From Kuschelorhynchus macadamiae (taxonomy: Eukaryota; Arthropoda; Insecta; Coleoptera; Curculionidae): a DNA stretch of 64,000 bases. The stretch covers positions 256,501 through 320,500 of the forward strand of contig JAUTXW010002448.1 of the NCBI GenBank assembly GCA_030620095.1, written 5' to 3'. The notes beneath the pieces are model-generated. The model was given only the letters and a program-made list of their open reading frames with translations, ran no database searches and was not told where the DNA came from. This document shows, piece after piece, positions 1 through 12,340 of the stretch. The translations under genes and the position numbers were made by a program. Each line of letters starts with the position of its first letter. The first letter of the stretch is position 1.

Positions 1-855
1 TTATTGACGTGACATACATCTTCTCGAAAGACATCCATATGGAATTTGGAATACAAAAATGTAAAGCCTTAAACATTAAAAGGCAAAGTGATTAATGGTG
101 ATGTAGCTCTACCAATAGACAAATAGTTCTTAACGATGAACCAAGGAGAGATCTACAAATACCTAGGGTCCCAACAAGCTAGCCTGCTCCAGGATAAGCA
201 AGGAAATACCAAGCTAAAACATCAACTCTCCGAATGATCTTACTATGAAGAGAAGGTGAAAGAGCCCTTATTGACTTGACGAATTCGTACTCCTAGCTGT
301 AAAACTTGAGAGATTTTTTCACCAAGGCACAAACATCAAGCCTCCACCGCATAGTGACCCTAAGAGACAACTCATACTCTCCACTCAATCTTGCAAGTGA
401 CATCAATCTCGCAAGTGACAACATCATCCTATAGTCACTTCCAGATCCGACAAACAAGGAGAGTGAGCTCAAATGTCACTGCACGAATGACATCACAATG
501 ACTTGAATCAGTCACACATAGATAAGGAAGCATCCAACAGGTGACTGAAGGATGGACAACTATTCTCAGAGACAGAGGGATTTGTGATAGCAATACACGA
601 CCAAGTGATTAACACACGGAATTACACGAAATTCACCATCAAAGACCGGTCCGTTGAATCCGATAACTATCGAAGATATAGCGAGAGATCCAAGAATATA
701 CAGCATATAACATCTGGCTGCACTTACCTAGCAAACACGGACTACCTCCAGGTACATAACCAGGTGTGTAACATCATACACCAGAAGCTTGTCAATAAAT
801 ATGGGCTCCTGAACACCTTTGTGCCTTCTTATAAATACCAAAGTTTACTGAATAT
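1..855 (+). pseudogene. 3' part of an R2/R4-type LINE (restriction-like endonuclease class), decayed
   Basis: This looks like the C-terminal part of a non-LTR retrotransposon polyprotein: reverse transcriptase thumb followed by a restriction-like endonuclease region. In shifting plus frames I can read a thumb-like 'KYLG' segment near 145-175, a conserved-looking block 'TKAQTSSLHRIVTLRDNSYS' near 320-380, and an endonuclease-type block from about 575 to 830 containing IQHITSGC and an 'HNQV..IIHQ' segment. Elements of this class normally carry a CCHC knuckle before that block; here both first cysteines read as tyrosine (DNYRRYSE). Several frameshifts and stops break the rest. The element runs off the left edge of the window. 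The longest open stretch (584-1162) starts at an arbitrary ATG and runs past the homology. The clade assignment is from memory of motifs and is the least certain part. Confidence 0.65.
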
Positions 856-1029
856 AATATACGTTCCCGCACTTCGACGAAAATTCCGATCTACCTATAC
901 CATTCCCCTCGCCGCAACTGGTTCTCGGCAGTCCACGGTTTTCAGTTGTGCGACGCGCTGGTGTGTACACAGTGGATTTTGTTTACGATTAACATATTGT
1001 CGGTTGTTTGTACGTGGTAGACCAATAAA

Positions 1030-1466
1030 ATGCCCGTCGAATATTGTTCGGTGGATAGTTGTTTTTCAAAACGTGGAGGTGGATTATCGTTTTTTCGCTG
1101 TCCAAAGGATGAACCAAGGTAGGCACCTACCTATTTTGGAATATAAAATTATAACATTATAAGTTTTGTGCAATTTTAAAAATATTAAAAAATATATGAA
1201 TATCCTTTGTATAGTACCCATTGTTTTGGTATTTAAATTGAAATATAATATCTCTGCAGATGTCAAGCTTGGAAGTCGCATTTAGGGTTTACTGGGGACC
1301 ACAAATATGCAGACATTAATTCTGAGTTGTCCTATCAATAAAAATTAGGATTTGCAGCCGTTATTTTACGAACGAAAGCTTTATGTCACCTTTAAAGCAA
1401 CGTCTCCAGTACAATGCGATTCCCACATTATACCTATCCAAAAAGTATATAAAATTTGGGGGGTAA
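1030..1466 (+). pseudogene. THAP-domain gene start, two exons, frameshifted
   Basis: An ATG at 1030 opens 'MPVEYCSVDSCFSKRGGG', the typical start of a C2CH THAP zinc finger (DNA binding, found in THAP proteins and P-element transposases). Exon 1 ends at 1118 before a GTAGGC donor. A TCTCTGCAG acceptor at 1251-1259 joins in frame to 'RCQAWKSHLGF', which supplies the conserved THAP tryptophan. The reading frame stops near 1338. One frame over, 1347-1463 continues as RICSRYF, then RL..NAIPT, which matches the C-x2-H and downstream parts of the fold, with the usual His replaced by Tyr. One small indel near 1330-1345 therefore separates the two halves. The open stretch ends at 1466. No body of a larger protein follows, so this is a decayed exon pair or the remains of a THAP-type transposon. 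Confidence 0.6.
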
Positions 1467-1555
1467 TATCTCCAGTGTGTCTGATTTTTCCAGAAAGGAA
1501 TGTGTTTCATAAATAGTGTATGAGCGCTACTGGTTTTAAAAATCCGTGCCGAAGA

Positions 1556-2110
1556 CGAGGATTTTTACTTCCCTCGTAAAAGGGAAGTATTGTAGTGGTG
1601 AAAAATCACCCTCCGAGATTTTTTCAGATATTTACGTTTCAGGGGGTCTCTAGATACCGACAAACATGTTTTCTCCATTCCGTCGGTCTCTGTCCGTTCC
1701 CGGTATAACTAGAAAACTAGGTTCTTATCCCATTGACTTCAAATTTTGGTCAAAAATTAATGGTCATTATGAGATAATCTGGTAACATTTTGGTGAAAAT
1801 CCAAAATGGCTGTAAAAATGGCGGCCTAGTAAATTGTTAAAAAAATATTACTAAAAAACTACACTTCAAATCTTGCACAAAGTGTTACGTAGTAATCGAC
1901 GGGTAGAATTTTGGTACGAATCCGAGATGGCGTAACAAAATGGCGACCTAATAAAATATTTAAGTAAGAATTGATTTTGGTTTAGAAAACGTGTGAAACG
2001 AATATAAGATGGCGAAACAAAATGGCGGTTAAATTATTACTTCTATGTTTCTAAGAGATGGAAAACTATAATATCGGCAAAAAGAAATTTTTTTTTCGCT
2101 AAATTGATTT
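1556..2110 (+). repeat. Dispersed repeat family A, copy 1 ('atggcgg' repeat)
   Basis: It starts with a 'tttttacttccct' hairpin (cttccctcgtaaaagggaag), then 'aaaaatcaccctccgagatt', a 'gtctgtccgttc' block, and internal loosely repeated units. These units contain 'ggtaacattttggt', 'caaaatggc' and 'atggcggcctaataaaa', spaced by roughly 120-150 bases. The same sequence of blocks recurs at about 20.56-21.1 kb and 40.45-41.5 kb, all on the plus strand. No coding potential was seen. Confidence 0.75.
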
Positions 2111-2428
2111 AAAACGACCCAAAAAGTGTAAAAACATAATTTCGGTGAAATCTATTTTCTGTCTGTCTGTTAGTGTATGTGATAAATTTCAAAGGAATAA
2201 TTGTGCTATCGAGTTTAAATTTGGTATATAGGTAGTAATCCATATGGTAATGAGTAAAATCGGTTGAGAAGAAGGGGGTGAAGTGGGGGATTAATTGATA
2301 AAAAAACAATAATTTTTTGTTAATAATTCCGTAATATGTCTTTTTATGGGTTTTGGGGAATTCAGATTTGAATCATAACACTTTGGTAAATAATAAGGGA
2401 TAAGGGAAATAATAAATATAAAAGAGTT

Positions 2429-2459
2429 TTGTCTTGTTCTTGCAGCAAGAACAAGACAA
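2429..2459. repeat. Perfect 14-bp hairpin
   Basis: Stem ttgtcttgttcttg (2429-2442), 3-base loop cag, and perfect complement at 2446-2459. It is followed by a further copy of the 'caagaacaaga' motif. It probably derives from a small foldback element; no function is implied. Confidence 0.8.
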
Positions 2460-2524
2460 GAACAAGAAATTTGCAAGAGTCTTGTGAAACACTATATGCA
2501 ACTTAAGTCCAACTTGAAATGGTG

Positions 2525-3070
2525 AATATACAGGGTGTCCCATGAATATTTGACTAGGGAATATCTCAGTTGATGTACAAAATAGAATAAAGTGTCATTC
2601 ATAAGATACATGGTCTTAGCATAGCTTTGATCATACACTTCAGCTCACAATTCACAAAGCCATAGCAAACCAAACTTCTTTTTTTTTTAATCAGACACCC
2701 AGTGCATTTGTTGTATTTTGGAAAGTTTATTCGAAAAGCGGTTGGGTAATATCATATTTTATCCTATATTTACTTATACATGGTTTCATTGGTTTCCAAG
2801 TTGTACATGCATACTTCAGAATGTGTACTCTTTAGCACCCTGTATAAGCTAAACCAAAAAATATGGTGTTTTCGAATTGGCCTTTAAATAAGCTTAACAA
2901 AATAAAACGAATATACTCTGTGTCTTATTAAAAATAGAAAGATTGGTTTGCTACGGTTTTGTGAGCTCCCTGTATGATCAAAGTTATGTTTAAATTATGC
3001 ACCTCATGGATCGCATAGAAAGTCCTTAAGACACTATGTCCATTTTCGAACACCAATCGGGATGTACTCT
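2525..3070. mobile_element. Foldback element with 'acagggtgt' end
   Basis: It begins at 'atacagggtgtcc', a motif that recurs at several non-coding repeats in this window. Internal inverted repeats pair 2620-2680 (tagctttgatcatac ... gccatagcaaaccaa) with 2936-2988 (ttggtttgctacgg ... gtatgatcaaag). Outer ends are only approximate. There is no ORF, so it is non-autonomous. Confidence 0.55.
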
Positions 3071-3641
3071 GTTATAAACAAATAATATTAAGAACTCATT
3101 TCTTACACTGTTATAACTTTTATAGTTTACCAATAAAAAAACTTAAAACAAAAAGGAACATGCTTTTGTATTACCGGCTTAATTTAGCTAAAACTTCTAC
3201 TCTCCATTAAAAATTAATATTCCAGGAAGGGAAATATTTACGTATTCGGACGCCAGAAAGTACCTTTCGTAAACGTTAGAAAAATCCCGGCTATTGCATT
3301 ATGACATGACAATGCTTGTTATAAACAATAATAGTCACGTCCATAGAATGGATTTTTTAAACATCAAATTAATTTCCTTAAATTTTTATTTAAATTAATG
3401 ACTGTCAGATACTAGTAATAAATATTAAACTTTATTACTATTAATTTCTGATTTCTGATTACATTTTTTATTTTTTCTCTAATCTCCCCTGGAAGTTTTT
3501 TGTTCAAGGCGGCACGGGCTTTGTGTATCTAGCCCATTCGACAAAGTTCCGACTCGAAGTGAAAGAACTTATATATTATATTCAGTAAACTTTGTAAATA
3601 CCAACCAAGTTCAGTGCTTGAACATAATGCTTTCAAACTGT

Positions 3642-3928
3642 AATTGATTGTCAATTTCGATAATAATGATAATATTAATAAGTTTATTATTTAGCCAAAA
3701 CAGATCCAAAAAAAAAAAAGGTTACAGTAACACCTTCATCGACAACCAGAAGGCAGTCCTGCTCACTACTTTAGTGAGAAAATTCTTACAGGACAACACA
3801 ATAATTGATTTGAATTAAGGGCTTAAAACCCAACATTTGTTGAGAAATTGATTGTCAATTTCGATAATAATGATAATATTAATACGTTTATTATTTAGCC
3901 AAAACAGATAAAAAATAGGTTACAGTAA
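3642..3928. repeat. Direct repeat pair of about 80 bp
   Basis: The block starting 'attgattgtcaatttcgata' at about 3642-3725 recurs at about 3845-3928, including 'ttattatttagccaaaacaga' and 'ggttacagtaa'. The copies are about 203 bp apart. The adjacent 'gaattaagggc' motif also occurs twice. These are probably duplicated 3'-UTR pieces of the minus-strand LINE next door. Confidence 0.7.
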
Positions 3929-4075
3929 AGTGTACATTACAATAATTCTTTGAATTAAGGGCAAGTAAACGGCTGCTTAATTGGTAACAGGTACCGATTC
4001 TTCCTTCCGTCGTGTGCAAATACTTAATTCTAGACCAAACAAAAGAAAAAAAAACAAAAATGCCTAGTTAACTAA

Positions 4076-4104
4076 TTATAATAATAATAATAATAATAAT
4101 AATA
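4076..4104. repeat. (ATA)n trinucleotide tract, LINE 3' tail
   Basis: About nine 'ata/taa' units lie at the low-coordinate side of a minus-strand LINE reverse transcriptase. Read on the minus strand this is a (TTA)n tail, as expected for LINEs that end in short simple repeats instead of poly(A). Confidence 0.6.
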
Positions 4105-5653
4105 AAGGACTTTTATTTTAAAATATACATAAATAATACAAATAAAGTACAGAAAGGGCGAGATTCAGTTCATTTATTCCGGAAGGAATAAATGCCTGTT
4201 CTTACACCTAACCCTAATCTAGTAGATAAACGCATCCCAAAAAATGTATAATAAACAAGAGAAAGCGGCAACAAACATTACATAGTAACACAAAAGAGAA
4301 AATTAAATGCAATTCAAGTTACTCTAAAGCATTGGTTATTCACACAGAATATGTCAGTCATAAAAATTGTACAAATTGTGAAATATAGAGGTTAATATCA
4401 ATTCGTAATATAAGTATTATTGTTCAGAAAATAGCTTTTTAAAAACATATTGTTTAAATGCAGCTTTGGACTTTATATTTTTAAAATTATTAGTGAGCTT
4501 ATTCATTACATTTGCAATTTGATACGAAAATGATCTCTTATACATTTCTGTTGAGTGGAGAGGAGGGGTTAGTGTACCTTTAAATCTTATGAATATCCGT
4601 TCGATATCGAATTTTATTATATAAGTAAGAAGGTATTTTACTTGTTAAAATGGAATAGAAAAGCGTTGCAGAATGAAGTTGCCTTCTTTTTTTCATATTA
4701 GACCAATTGATGAGGTTAAAAGTGTGGCTAATATGGTCGTACTTTCTTATGCCATAAATTAGGCGCCAACAACTATTTTGAAGTCTTTGTATTCTTCTTA
4801 TATCTGTGCTTTTTAGACAGGAATCATATACGGTGTCACAAAAATTAACATGTGATAGGACCAACAATTCACAAAGCATAGATTTAGTTTTTCTATTTAA
4901 TACAGCTCTGTGTTGATATATTAATTTTAAATTAATGTAACTTTTTGGTAAGCATTTACTAATATGCTGAGAAAATCGCAGGTCTTGGTCTATAATGAGG
5001 CTAAGATTTTTATAATGTTCATAAAATGTGATAGGTTTGTCTGTAATTACAATTTTGTCTTTAAAGGATGCCACAAAATTTCTCCTATCCATCTCCCTAC
5101 CGAACACCATCACGGCCGATTTTGCCGAATTTAACTGCAAACAATGTTTGTTGGAGAACGCATATAAGTTTTCCAAATCATAGTTTATTGCAGACACCGC
5201 CTGCTGACTTTCTTGAAAATTAAATGACATATATATTTGAGTGTCGTCGGCATAATAATGCTGGGCACAAGAGAGAAACACTGAAGGAAAATTGGAAACA
5301 TACACAGGAAAGAGAAGAGGGCCCAGGATAGAGCCTTGTGAAACTCCTGTCGAAATTTCTAAAAAATTAGATGTAAGCCCAGCGCATTTCATAGCCTGTA
5401 CTCTATTTTGGAGGTAGTCAGCAACCAGACAGCGGGCTGTCGGTGACAATCCATTGAAATTTAGAATAGAGTTAAGAATTTTATGGCTCAGAGTGTCAAA
5501 GGCTTTGGTGTAGTCCAGCAATAACAAATATAACAATCTGTAGGCAGCTCTATATATTAAATCAAAAGGACATATTGCATCATACAAAGCATCAAAAGAA
5601 AACATTAAATAAAAAAATCGAGGTAAAATATTGGCACAAAAAACAAAGTTCAT
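4105..5653 (-). pseudogene. LINE reverse transcriptase, 5'-truncated (CR1/Jockey-like)
   Basis: An open frame of 357 residues (4580-5653, minus) holds a reverse transcriptase from the middle of the palm to the C-terminus, followed by about 470 bp of 3'-UTR. Visible motifs are DYTKAFD (catalytic Asp at about residue 47), GVSQGSILGPLLF (about 103-115), YADDTQIY (catalytic pair at 136-137), an LNSAKS block, and a C-terminal QRLQNSCWRLIYGIRKY. All three catalytic aspartates remain. The endonuclease, fingers and first palm motifs are missing, and residues 1-43 look unrelated to the family, so the start codon is not natural. This is a 5'-truncated LINE copy, typical of target-primed insertion. It has one of the longest intact coding stretches in the window and may be fairly young. 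Clade is judged by motif look only. Confidence 0.85.
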
Positions 5654-5899
5654 TTTCTAAGTCCGCAAGGGTGTATATGTGAAAGCGTGGTAGTTTTACA
5701 GAATTAGTTGCTATGCCACCCTAAGTTTTTTATACCTTTTCTTAAAAGTGCCTATTGACAAAGTAAAGTCAACGTTCCTGATTCCATAGCATATGGCAAT
5801 ATTATAAAAAAAAATACCGTTTAAATATTTTTCTCCTCTGGGAAGCAATAGTTAATTTGCTATATAATCGCTAGTTAAGATTGTTCGAAATGACATATC

Positions 5900-7630
5900 A
5901 AGCAATTATGGAGGGTTTCCCAACTTAAAGATTTTAAATAAAAAACACGCCGAATGAAGTTTCCGCTACTATAACATATTAAGCCAGCCTGCATCTTGTA
6001 GTTTATGAGATACTGGATTAAGTCGTCGTATACCGTATATTAAACGAAGGCATCTGTTCTGAGCTTTCTGGATGCGTCTTGGGTCTAAAGCATCCAAATA
6101 AGGACTATAAACAACGTTCGGAGGAATTAAAATGGGAGAACACTAAGGACTCACACAAGTACTTCTTAGTGTCTTGGTTTACGTTTTGCCGGTGCAAAAA
6201 TATAAGTTTTAAAGCGAAATACACTCTTCTTAATAATGTAGTTATATGTTCTCTAAAACGAAGTTTATAATCCAATATTAAATATAGTGAATTAAAACTA
6301 TCTAAAAAACTTAATATTTTTGCCATCCAAAGTTATATTTAAATTACTTAGAGTGATATTTCGAGAAGCGTCGTTCCCAAAAATAATTCCAATTGATTTA
6401 TCAGGGTTTAGCCAGAGAATGTGATCTTGCGAAGTTTTTAAAAGAGTATCCAAATCCTTCTTTATTTTATTATTTGGCGAAATACTCTTTGATGTATCAA
6501 ACGAGTACTAAATTTGAGTATCATCGGCATACACATGATAGTTGCAATATTTAAGTTTTGAATGAAAGTTAGAGGTGTATGTTGTATATAGAAGAGGTCC
6601 CAATATTCTACCTTGAGGTACTCCTTGCGTAATGGATAGAGATGTAGTTAATAGACCGTTAAATTTGACCTGCTGAATTCTGCTTGTTAAATTTGTCATA
6701 ATAAGATTTATTGACATCGGGCTAAATCAAACGTATTATAAAATGGCAAGAATTATCTTGTGGTTAAACGAATCATTAGCCTTAGAATAGTCCATCAGTA
6801 TTAGAACGCAGACTGTTTAAACGGTAGTATCCTGAACCTGGTAATAAGTCTGATTTGTTCTCCATTATTTTTTCAAAAATCTTGGAAAGTATAGGTAAGA
6901 TTCTAATTGATCGCACGTAGTTCAATTCAGTGGGGTCTGGAATTTTAGATACAGGCAAACAATTAGCAATTTTCCATGCTAATGGAAAATAAGTGTGTTT
7001 AAGGAGTAATTCCATGCAGAATATAAGACATCAGAAATGGACAAGACAAAATAATCAAAGTGGTATTTAAATTATCCAAACCTAAAGATTTAGCCTTAAT
7101 ATTTTTAATAATATAAGTCAATAATATACTGTTTAGGTTATGTGGAGGTTTTAGCAGAAAGTATGATTAGATCAGAACATCTAATCAATGTAGATATCCT
7201 TTTTCATTAGATTTCATTGTTGGTCATATGGTGATTAAGATAAGGAGCTTTTTCTCTGATAATGCTAGACTGAATTTTAATGGCCTTAAACACAAATTTT
7301 GTGCTATACAAATCTTAGTATTTAGCTTATAAGAATTAGTGAGGACGGATTTCTTTTTTAAGAACGATAGGAATTCGACTTTAACTGGAACAGCTTTTTC
7401 CTCTTTACTATTATAAAGTAAATGTGTTATTAATATCGGCCTCCGTAATAGTCATCCCATATTTCGAATTGAAAAAGTCCAATATCAAGTGCAATAAAAA
7501 ATGACCTTCCAAATACATTCTAATCAAAAATTGAAATTTTATTTTTACGAAATTTTCTCTTGAATTACTGTTTTTCAGCAAGTGAGGGAATATTTTTATC
7601 AAGTTCCAGAATTTTTTTTGAGTGAAATTC
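5900..7630 (-). pseudogene. Second LINE reverse transcriptase, fragmented by frameshifts
   Basis: This is a second minus-strand copy, upstream of and in the same direction as the previous one, related but clearly different. Reading from high to low coordinates, pieces are: a pre-RT region (near 7240-7300, 'FKAIKIQSSIIREKAPYL'), the fingers with 'FPLAWKIANCLPVSK' and 'SIRILPILSKIFEKI' (6782-7015), the palm with GVPQG.ILGPLLY and YADDTQI (6508-6717), a thumb-like piece 'LILDYKLRFREHITTLLRR' (6105-6326), and 'QNRCLRLIYGIRRLNP' near 6010-6060. At least four frame breaks separate them, so it is dead. The junction with the first copy near 5650-5750 may mark the insertion of the younger one. Confidence 0.75.
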
Positions 7631-7632
7631 AA

Positions 7633-10600
7633 TAATGTCTAGAATTTAATTTTTTTCGCTTGCAATGTTTTTTAAGTTCGTCTGTTACATTAGCTGCTTA
7701 TGTGTTAATAGCCCCTAATAACTGATAGAGTAGCTGCTCGTTGGTAATTTCGGTCATGCTAATGAATTGCTCTATGCAGTTTGCTCCGATATAAACATGC
7801 AGGACAGTTCAAATAACTGATTATGAAGATTATCCTAAATTACTCTCTTAAGGCAGAATATCACTAACGCTATTTTTTATTTATTTTAGGTAAATACTGC
7901 TATTGATTTTTTTTATATTAATATAACACACACTATTTTAACTTTGTAAAAGCCTTCAAAATCAAACTGTATTTTCATACATTCAACGCCTGATTTGAAG
8001 ACTAGCAATACAACACAAGCGATGACACGATGACAAAAAAAATTTAGTTTTGCGTGCAAAAAAGATGTCCGGTAAAGTTTTGGAGGCGTGTCCTCCACAT
8101 TGTTTCGGTATTAGTTAGTATTAGTAAACGAGCAATGTATTTCTGTTGATGTTTCAATACACCTAAATTAGATTTTTTTTGTAAATAAACAACATTCAAT
8201 TTTATCCCATAACAGATTGTTAATAACTTTGAACGCAGACATATAATATACCTCATAGGGTAAACCAAAATCCACTTTTACTGAAAGCTTGAGCGAAATC
8301 CGTTCAATAGAATTTTTTTTGCAGGCTCAGCAATTCTAAAATTGCAATTTATCGCATAAATCCTAAATAAAGGTCGATAAACAAAAATGTCATAAACAAA
8401 AAAAAAAGGTGTATTGTCATCTAAGCAACTTTTAAATCTATTTTGTCAAGGTTTCAGAATGTTTCGTAGTTTTATTCAATTTTCCCCAGAAAATGTGGTT
8501 GAAAAAATCCAGCATCACGAATCTAAGGTCTTTCCCTGCATCTAAACCAGAGGAGATAAAAATAAATTTTATTTGAATAACATGTTTAATTCAACATTAC
8601 CTTTTTTTCTGTACGAATTTTCGATTTTTTATAAAAACATTTCTGGAAAAATATTCATGACCCACATACGAGATTTATAAGAGCAAATAACGCAAAAATC
8701 TCTTTCATTCTATATCAAACAAAAGAGAAAAATGAAAGTAAAATGTATCTAAAGTAAATTAAATTGAGACAGCGGGAAATTTGGGGTACGTTCAATTTAC
8801 TATACCACGTATATCAAATAAATTTATTTTTATTCATTCAATCAGTTTACAAAAGTTTAAATTTCTATTAAGCCGCCCATACTTTACAAAAAAATAGCCG
8901 ACTGTTGATGGATATTTAGTTTTTATGTTGTCTCAATTTACTTTAGATATATTGTATTCTTTTATCTAAATAACTTATTTGAAACGTTCAACGCCAAAAG
9001 CGATATTGACCTGGTTAAATTTTAGACACGAAAATTCGTCACCGAAGCCCCAGAGCTTTAGAAACGTTACCCATCGATAAAAAATGTTAAAAGCAACTGA
9101 ATAAACGCGCATCCGAAGGCTTCCGACTTACAGTAGTTTTATTCATGTTTAGAAAGTTTCATAGAAAAAAATTCTAAAAAAGGCTATTGGTAGATTTCAT
9201 ACATATAATACAGTCCCAGATCTGTAAGAATATCCTGGAATGCAAAAAAAATAAAAAACCTGGAGCTCATTACTGCCAAAATTACATTTGTTCTTTACAA
9301 AATGTTAGTTTATCCTTCAAGGGTCCTAAACGCATTTAATTGATTTTTCCATTAAATGAACGTTAGATCGACAGCCAGATGGTATTACGGTGTTGCTTCT
9401 GAACGTCCGTATCAATGTCAGGAGTGCGCAATACTGACTTTATTGTCATTGATCCAAATGGGCACCAGGTTGGCATGGTCAGAAATATTATCAAATCTTA
9501 CATGGTTTTTGGCCAGAAAACAGATAGTTTTCGGGTATCTTATTACTAACAAGTAGTACTCTGTTATTCGGTCCTTCAGCGGGGGGCTCTCACCGTGATG
9601 CACTAATTAAGTTAATCAGAGAACAAGAAGAAATTCTAGTGGTATTGTAGATTCGCATAAAAGAAATTCAGGTATGTTGCTTGAGTCTCTCGCATAACGA
9701 GAGCTAATATTACTAGTATTCACTAAAGAGGTTTAAATTTAGAGCAGGTCTAACTTGACAGTTATAGGTTTAAGATAATATTTTTAACAATTAAACAAAT
9801 AATTTTTGAAAATTCCACAATTACAAAATGACAGTGTCATAAGCGAAACATAAATGCCGAACTAAAAGTTTGAAGTACCATAGCATCTAGACCTGGTCTA
9901 ACTCTTAAACCGTTTTAGTGGATACGGGGATAAAAGACTATATATTTTTTGAATCTCGAGTAGTTCAATTTTGGTGTATTAAAGTATTTTTGAGAATTTC
10001 TTTAAGTTTTTAGCTAGTATTGAGTTTGACTTTTAATCTTTTAAATATTTTTTAAACATTAAACTTTTAATTTTTTTTCTCAAAAGTTAATCTTCAAAAT
10101 TTGTGATATTTTTAATTGTTACATATTTTTTGACTGACCTATTCTGGTCATGTGCAATCATTTTTGTTATATGCTAAAGATTTTTAGGGCTGGTTCGCGA
10201 CCTTATTTTAAAATGAGGTAGGTAAGTATATTGTTTATACTTTTAACTGAATTTTCATTTTTTTCTCAAATATTGCTATCAATTTATGTGTTAATTTTTT
10301 AACAATTTTATTTTTAACCATATTTTTGTCAGTTCTTACAACTTTTTAATTACTTATTGTTTATGGCTTTATTTGTTTTGGCGTTGATTAAAATTTTACT
10401 TACAATCTTTTAAGTGGTATAGCTTGAATTTTAAAAAATTCTTGTGGCTACCTAATACTCATTTAAAGATTACTTAAACAGTTTTCCAGGTTTTACCTTA
10501 GCTGATCGAACTTTTTTGATTTATTACAAACCAATTTTGACTTTGTTGGATCTTCCCTGAATTGGGCGGTTTCTAGCTCTATTTATGAGATAAGACGGGT

Positions 10601-12157
10601 ATTGTATGTAGAGTTGACCGAGTGTTACCTTGTTTTTTCTACGGACAAAGCTTACGAAAACTCTCAGGCTCTCTTAAAAATAGAGACTTGTTTGGAGTAG
10701 GAGCATTAAAAACACGAGGATGTCAGAACATTTATTCATTTGCTTTTATTTCTTTATATATTTTTATACATTTTCGCGAAATAACTTTTCAAGGTGCGTG
10801 TGGCTAGATAATTTGAATATTGATATATTTCATTTTTATATTTTTCCACAGAACACTTGTGATATTTTCTACTTTAAACTTTTATCCATTTAACCTGCTG
10901 AGCTCTGGCAGGCGTAGTCTTTTACTATTTTAATCAAAAGAGATATGTTTTAATAACCACCAAATAGGGGTTATTATACTCTTAAACTTAAAAGAGAATA
11001 TATTCCCTCAAAAACGTTTTCAAAACAAAATCATAAAAAGATCTATTTGGACATTTGTTTAAACAATTTCTTATTGTCTTCTATAAACGTATTTTAGTGT
11101 TATCCTCAAGGCATTTTTGGTATCGAGCTAGTATTTGCTGAAGCTTTGTAGGCGTAAAAGCATTTGCGTTTATAAACAAGGGACTAGTTGAAACATATGA
11201 ACAATCTAAGCGAAACGAAAGAAGTGTAATCAAAAACCAACCTAGAAGATTTTTAAAATTTTTTAGAATTTTTTGTCAAGGTTAAAATAAGAAAAAACTT
11301 GAAAACTTTAGCGTTAATTTATCCATTCAGCCTCTAGGTTTGTATTACTAGTATTATGATATTTTTTAACTAAAGGATTTGTTTTCTGAATAAAAATTCA
11401 CGTAGGGCCGAACTAAAGGCTTTAGACGATAACTTGAGATTGCTTAAATTACTGCTGTGATTTGCAACAATTTTACTGCCATAGTTTTGTAGAAATAAAT
11501 AATATTAATTTACGTTAAAATACCAGTAGGTGACTTATTCCAGTACTAGTTGTTTTATTATAAACCAGTACTGAATTAACACCTAACGGACGTGTGTCGT
11601 ATAATCTGTCATTTCATACTGTTTTTTTTTTGTAAACTGAGAAATATGTTTTATATTTATAAATGTTATACTTTATTTTTGGAATTATAATAATATGTCG
11701 TTCTACATTTTTGTTATAGAACTGTTATACTGTCACTTGTTTAATGTGTCATACATTGTATCTGTTAAAATCACGTTCGATTTGATAAAATTAGGGGCAT
11801 TGCTAGGCAACGCTTTCGTATTGTATTAAGCTTTTTACCGGCCGCAAATGAAATAGTATTTTACCGGACTCTGAAATAAAAATATAAAGATCAAAGTTTT
11901 AAATCCTTGCCTCAAGATAATATTATTCCAATGAATGGGCATTTTCTTCCTGATTGTAAAAATACCAGGTGTGATACTTTTAAGACAATCGGGAAATTTT
12001 AGAAAAACCCTGTCATTAGAGGCAAAGTCTTGGAGCCAGAGAAAACATACATATAGGTAAAATCAATAGAAAGAAACGCACAGCCTCTTATGGCAGGGTT
12101 CTTCTTAATTTTCTCGTCACCTTTAAAGATTAATGCCAATTAACTAAAATAATATTA
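7633..12157. other. Mostly featureless AT-rich stretch
   Basis: I see no coding, RNA or transposon signal that I can support here, apart from the small inverted repeat pair at 8743-8949. Short ORFs are under 80 codons and none resembles a known family. Confidence 0.5.
8743..8949. repeat. Short inverted-repeat pair, possible MITE
   Basis: 'tatctaaagtaaattaaatt' plus gagaca on the left (8746-8771) faces 'tgtctcaatttactttagat' (8929-8948). The left arm carries a 5-bp internal duplication (aaatt). Total span is about 205 bp with no ORF. It could be a small MITE or chance AT-rich complementarity, although the gagaca ends make chance less likely. Confidence 0.4.
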
Positions 12158-12340
12158 TACAGGGTCTTCTATTTAAAATAACAAAATTGATGCTCATTTT
12201 TTACTTTTCAATTGTCATTTATTTATTTTATAGCAAATGTTGACGGTTCAGAGAAAACTATAACACTTTTGTCTACACTAGTTTTTGATATCTCTAAAAG
12301 CTTTTAGACACCTTTAAAAATTTACCGAGACACCCTGTAC
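12158..12340. mobile_element. Short inverted-repeat element with 'tacagggt' ends
   Basis: The left end 'tacagggtcttct' and right end 'gagacaccctgta' form imperfect terminal inverted repeats (tacagggt shared). The body is 183 bp and non-coding. The same terminal motif recurs near 2530, 21190-21385 and 50805, which suggests one common non-autonomous family or several with similar ends. Confidence 0.5.
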
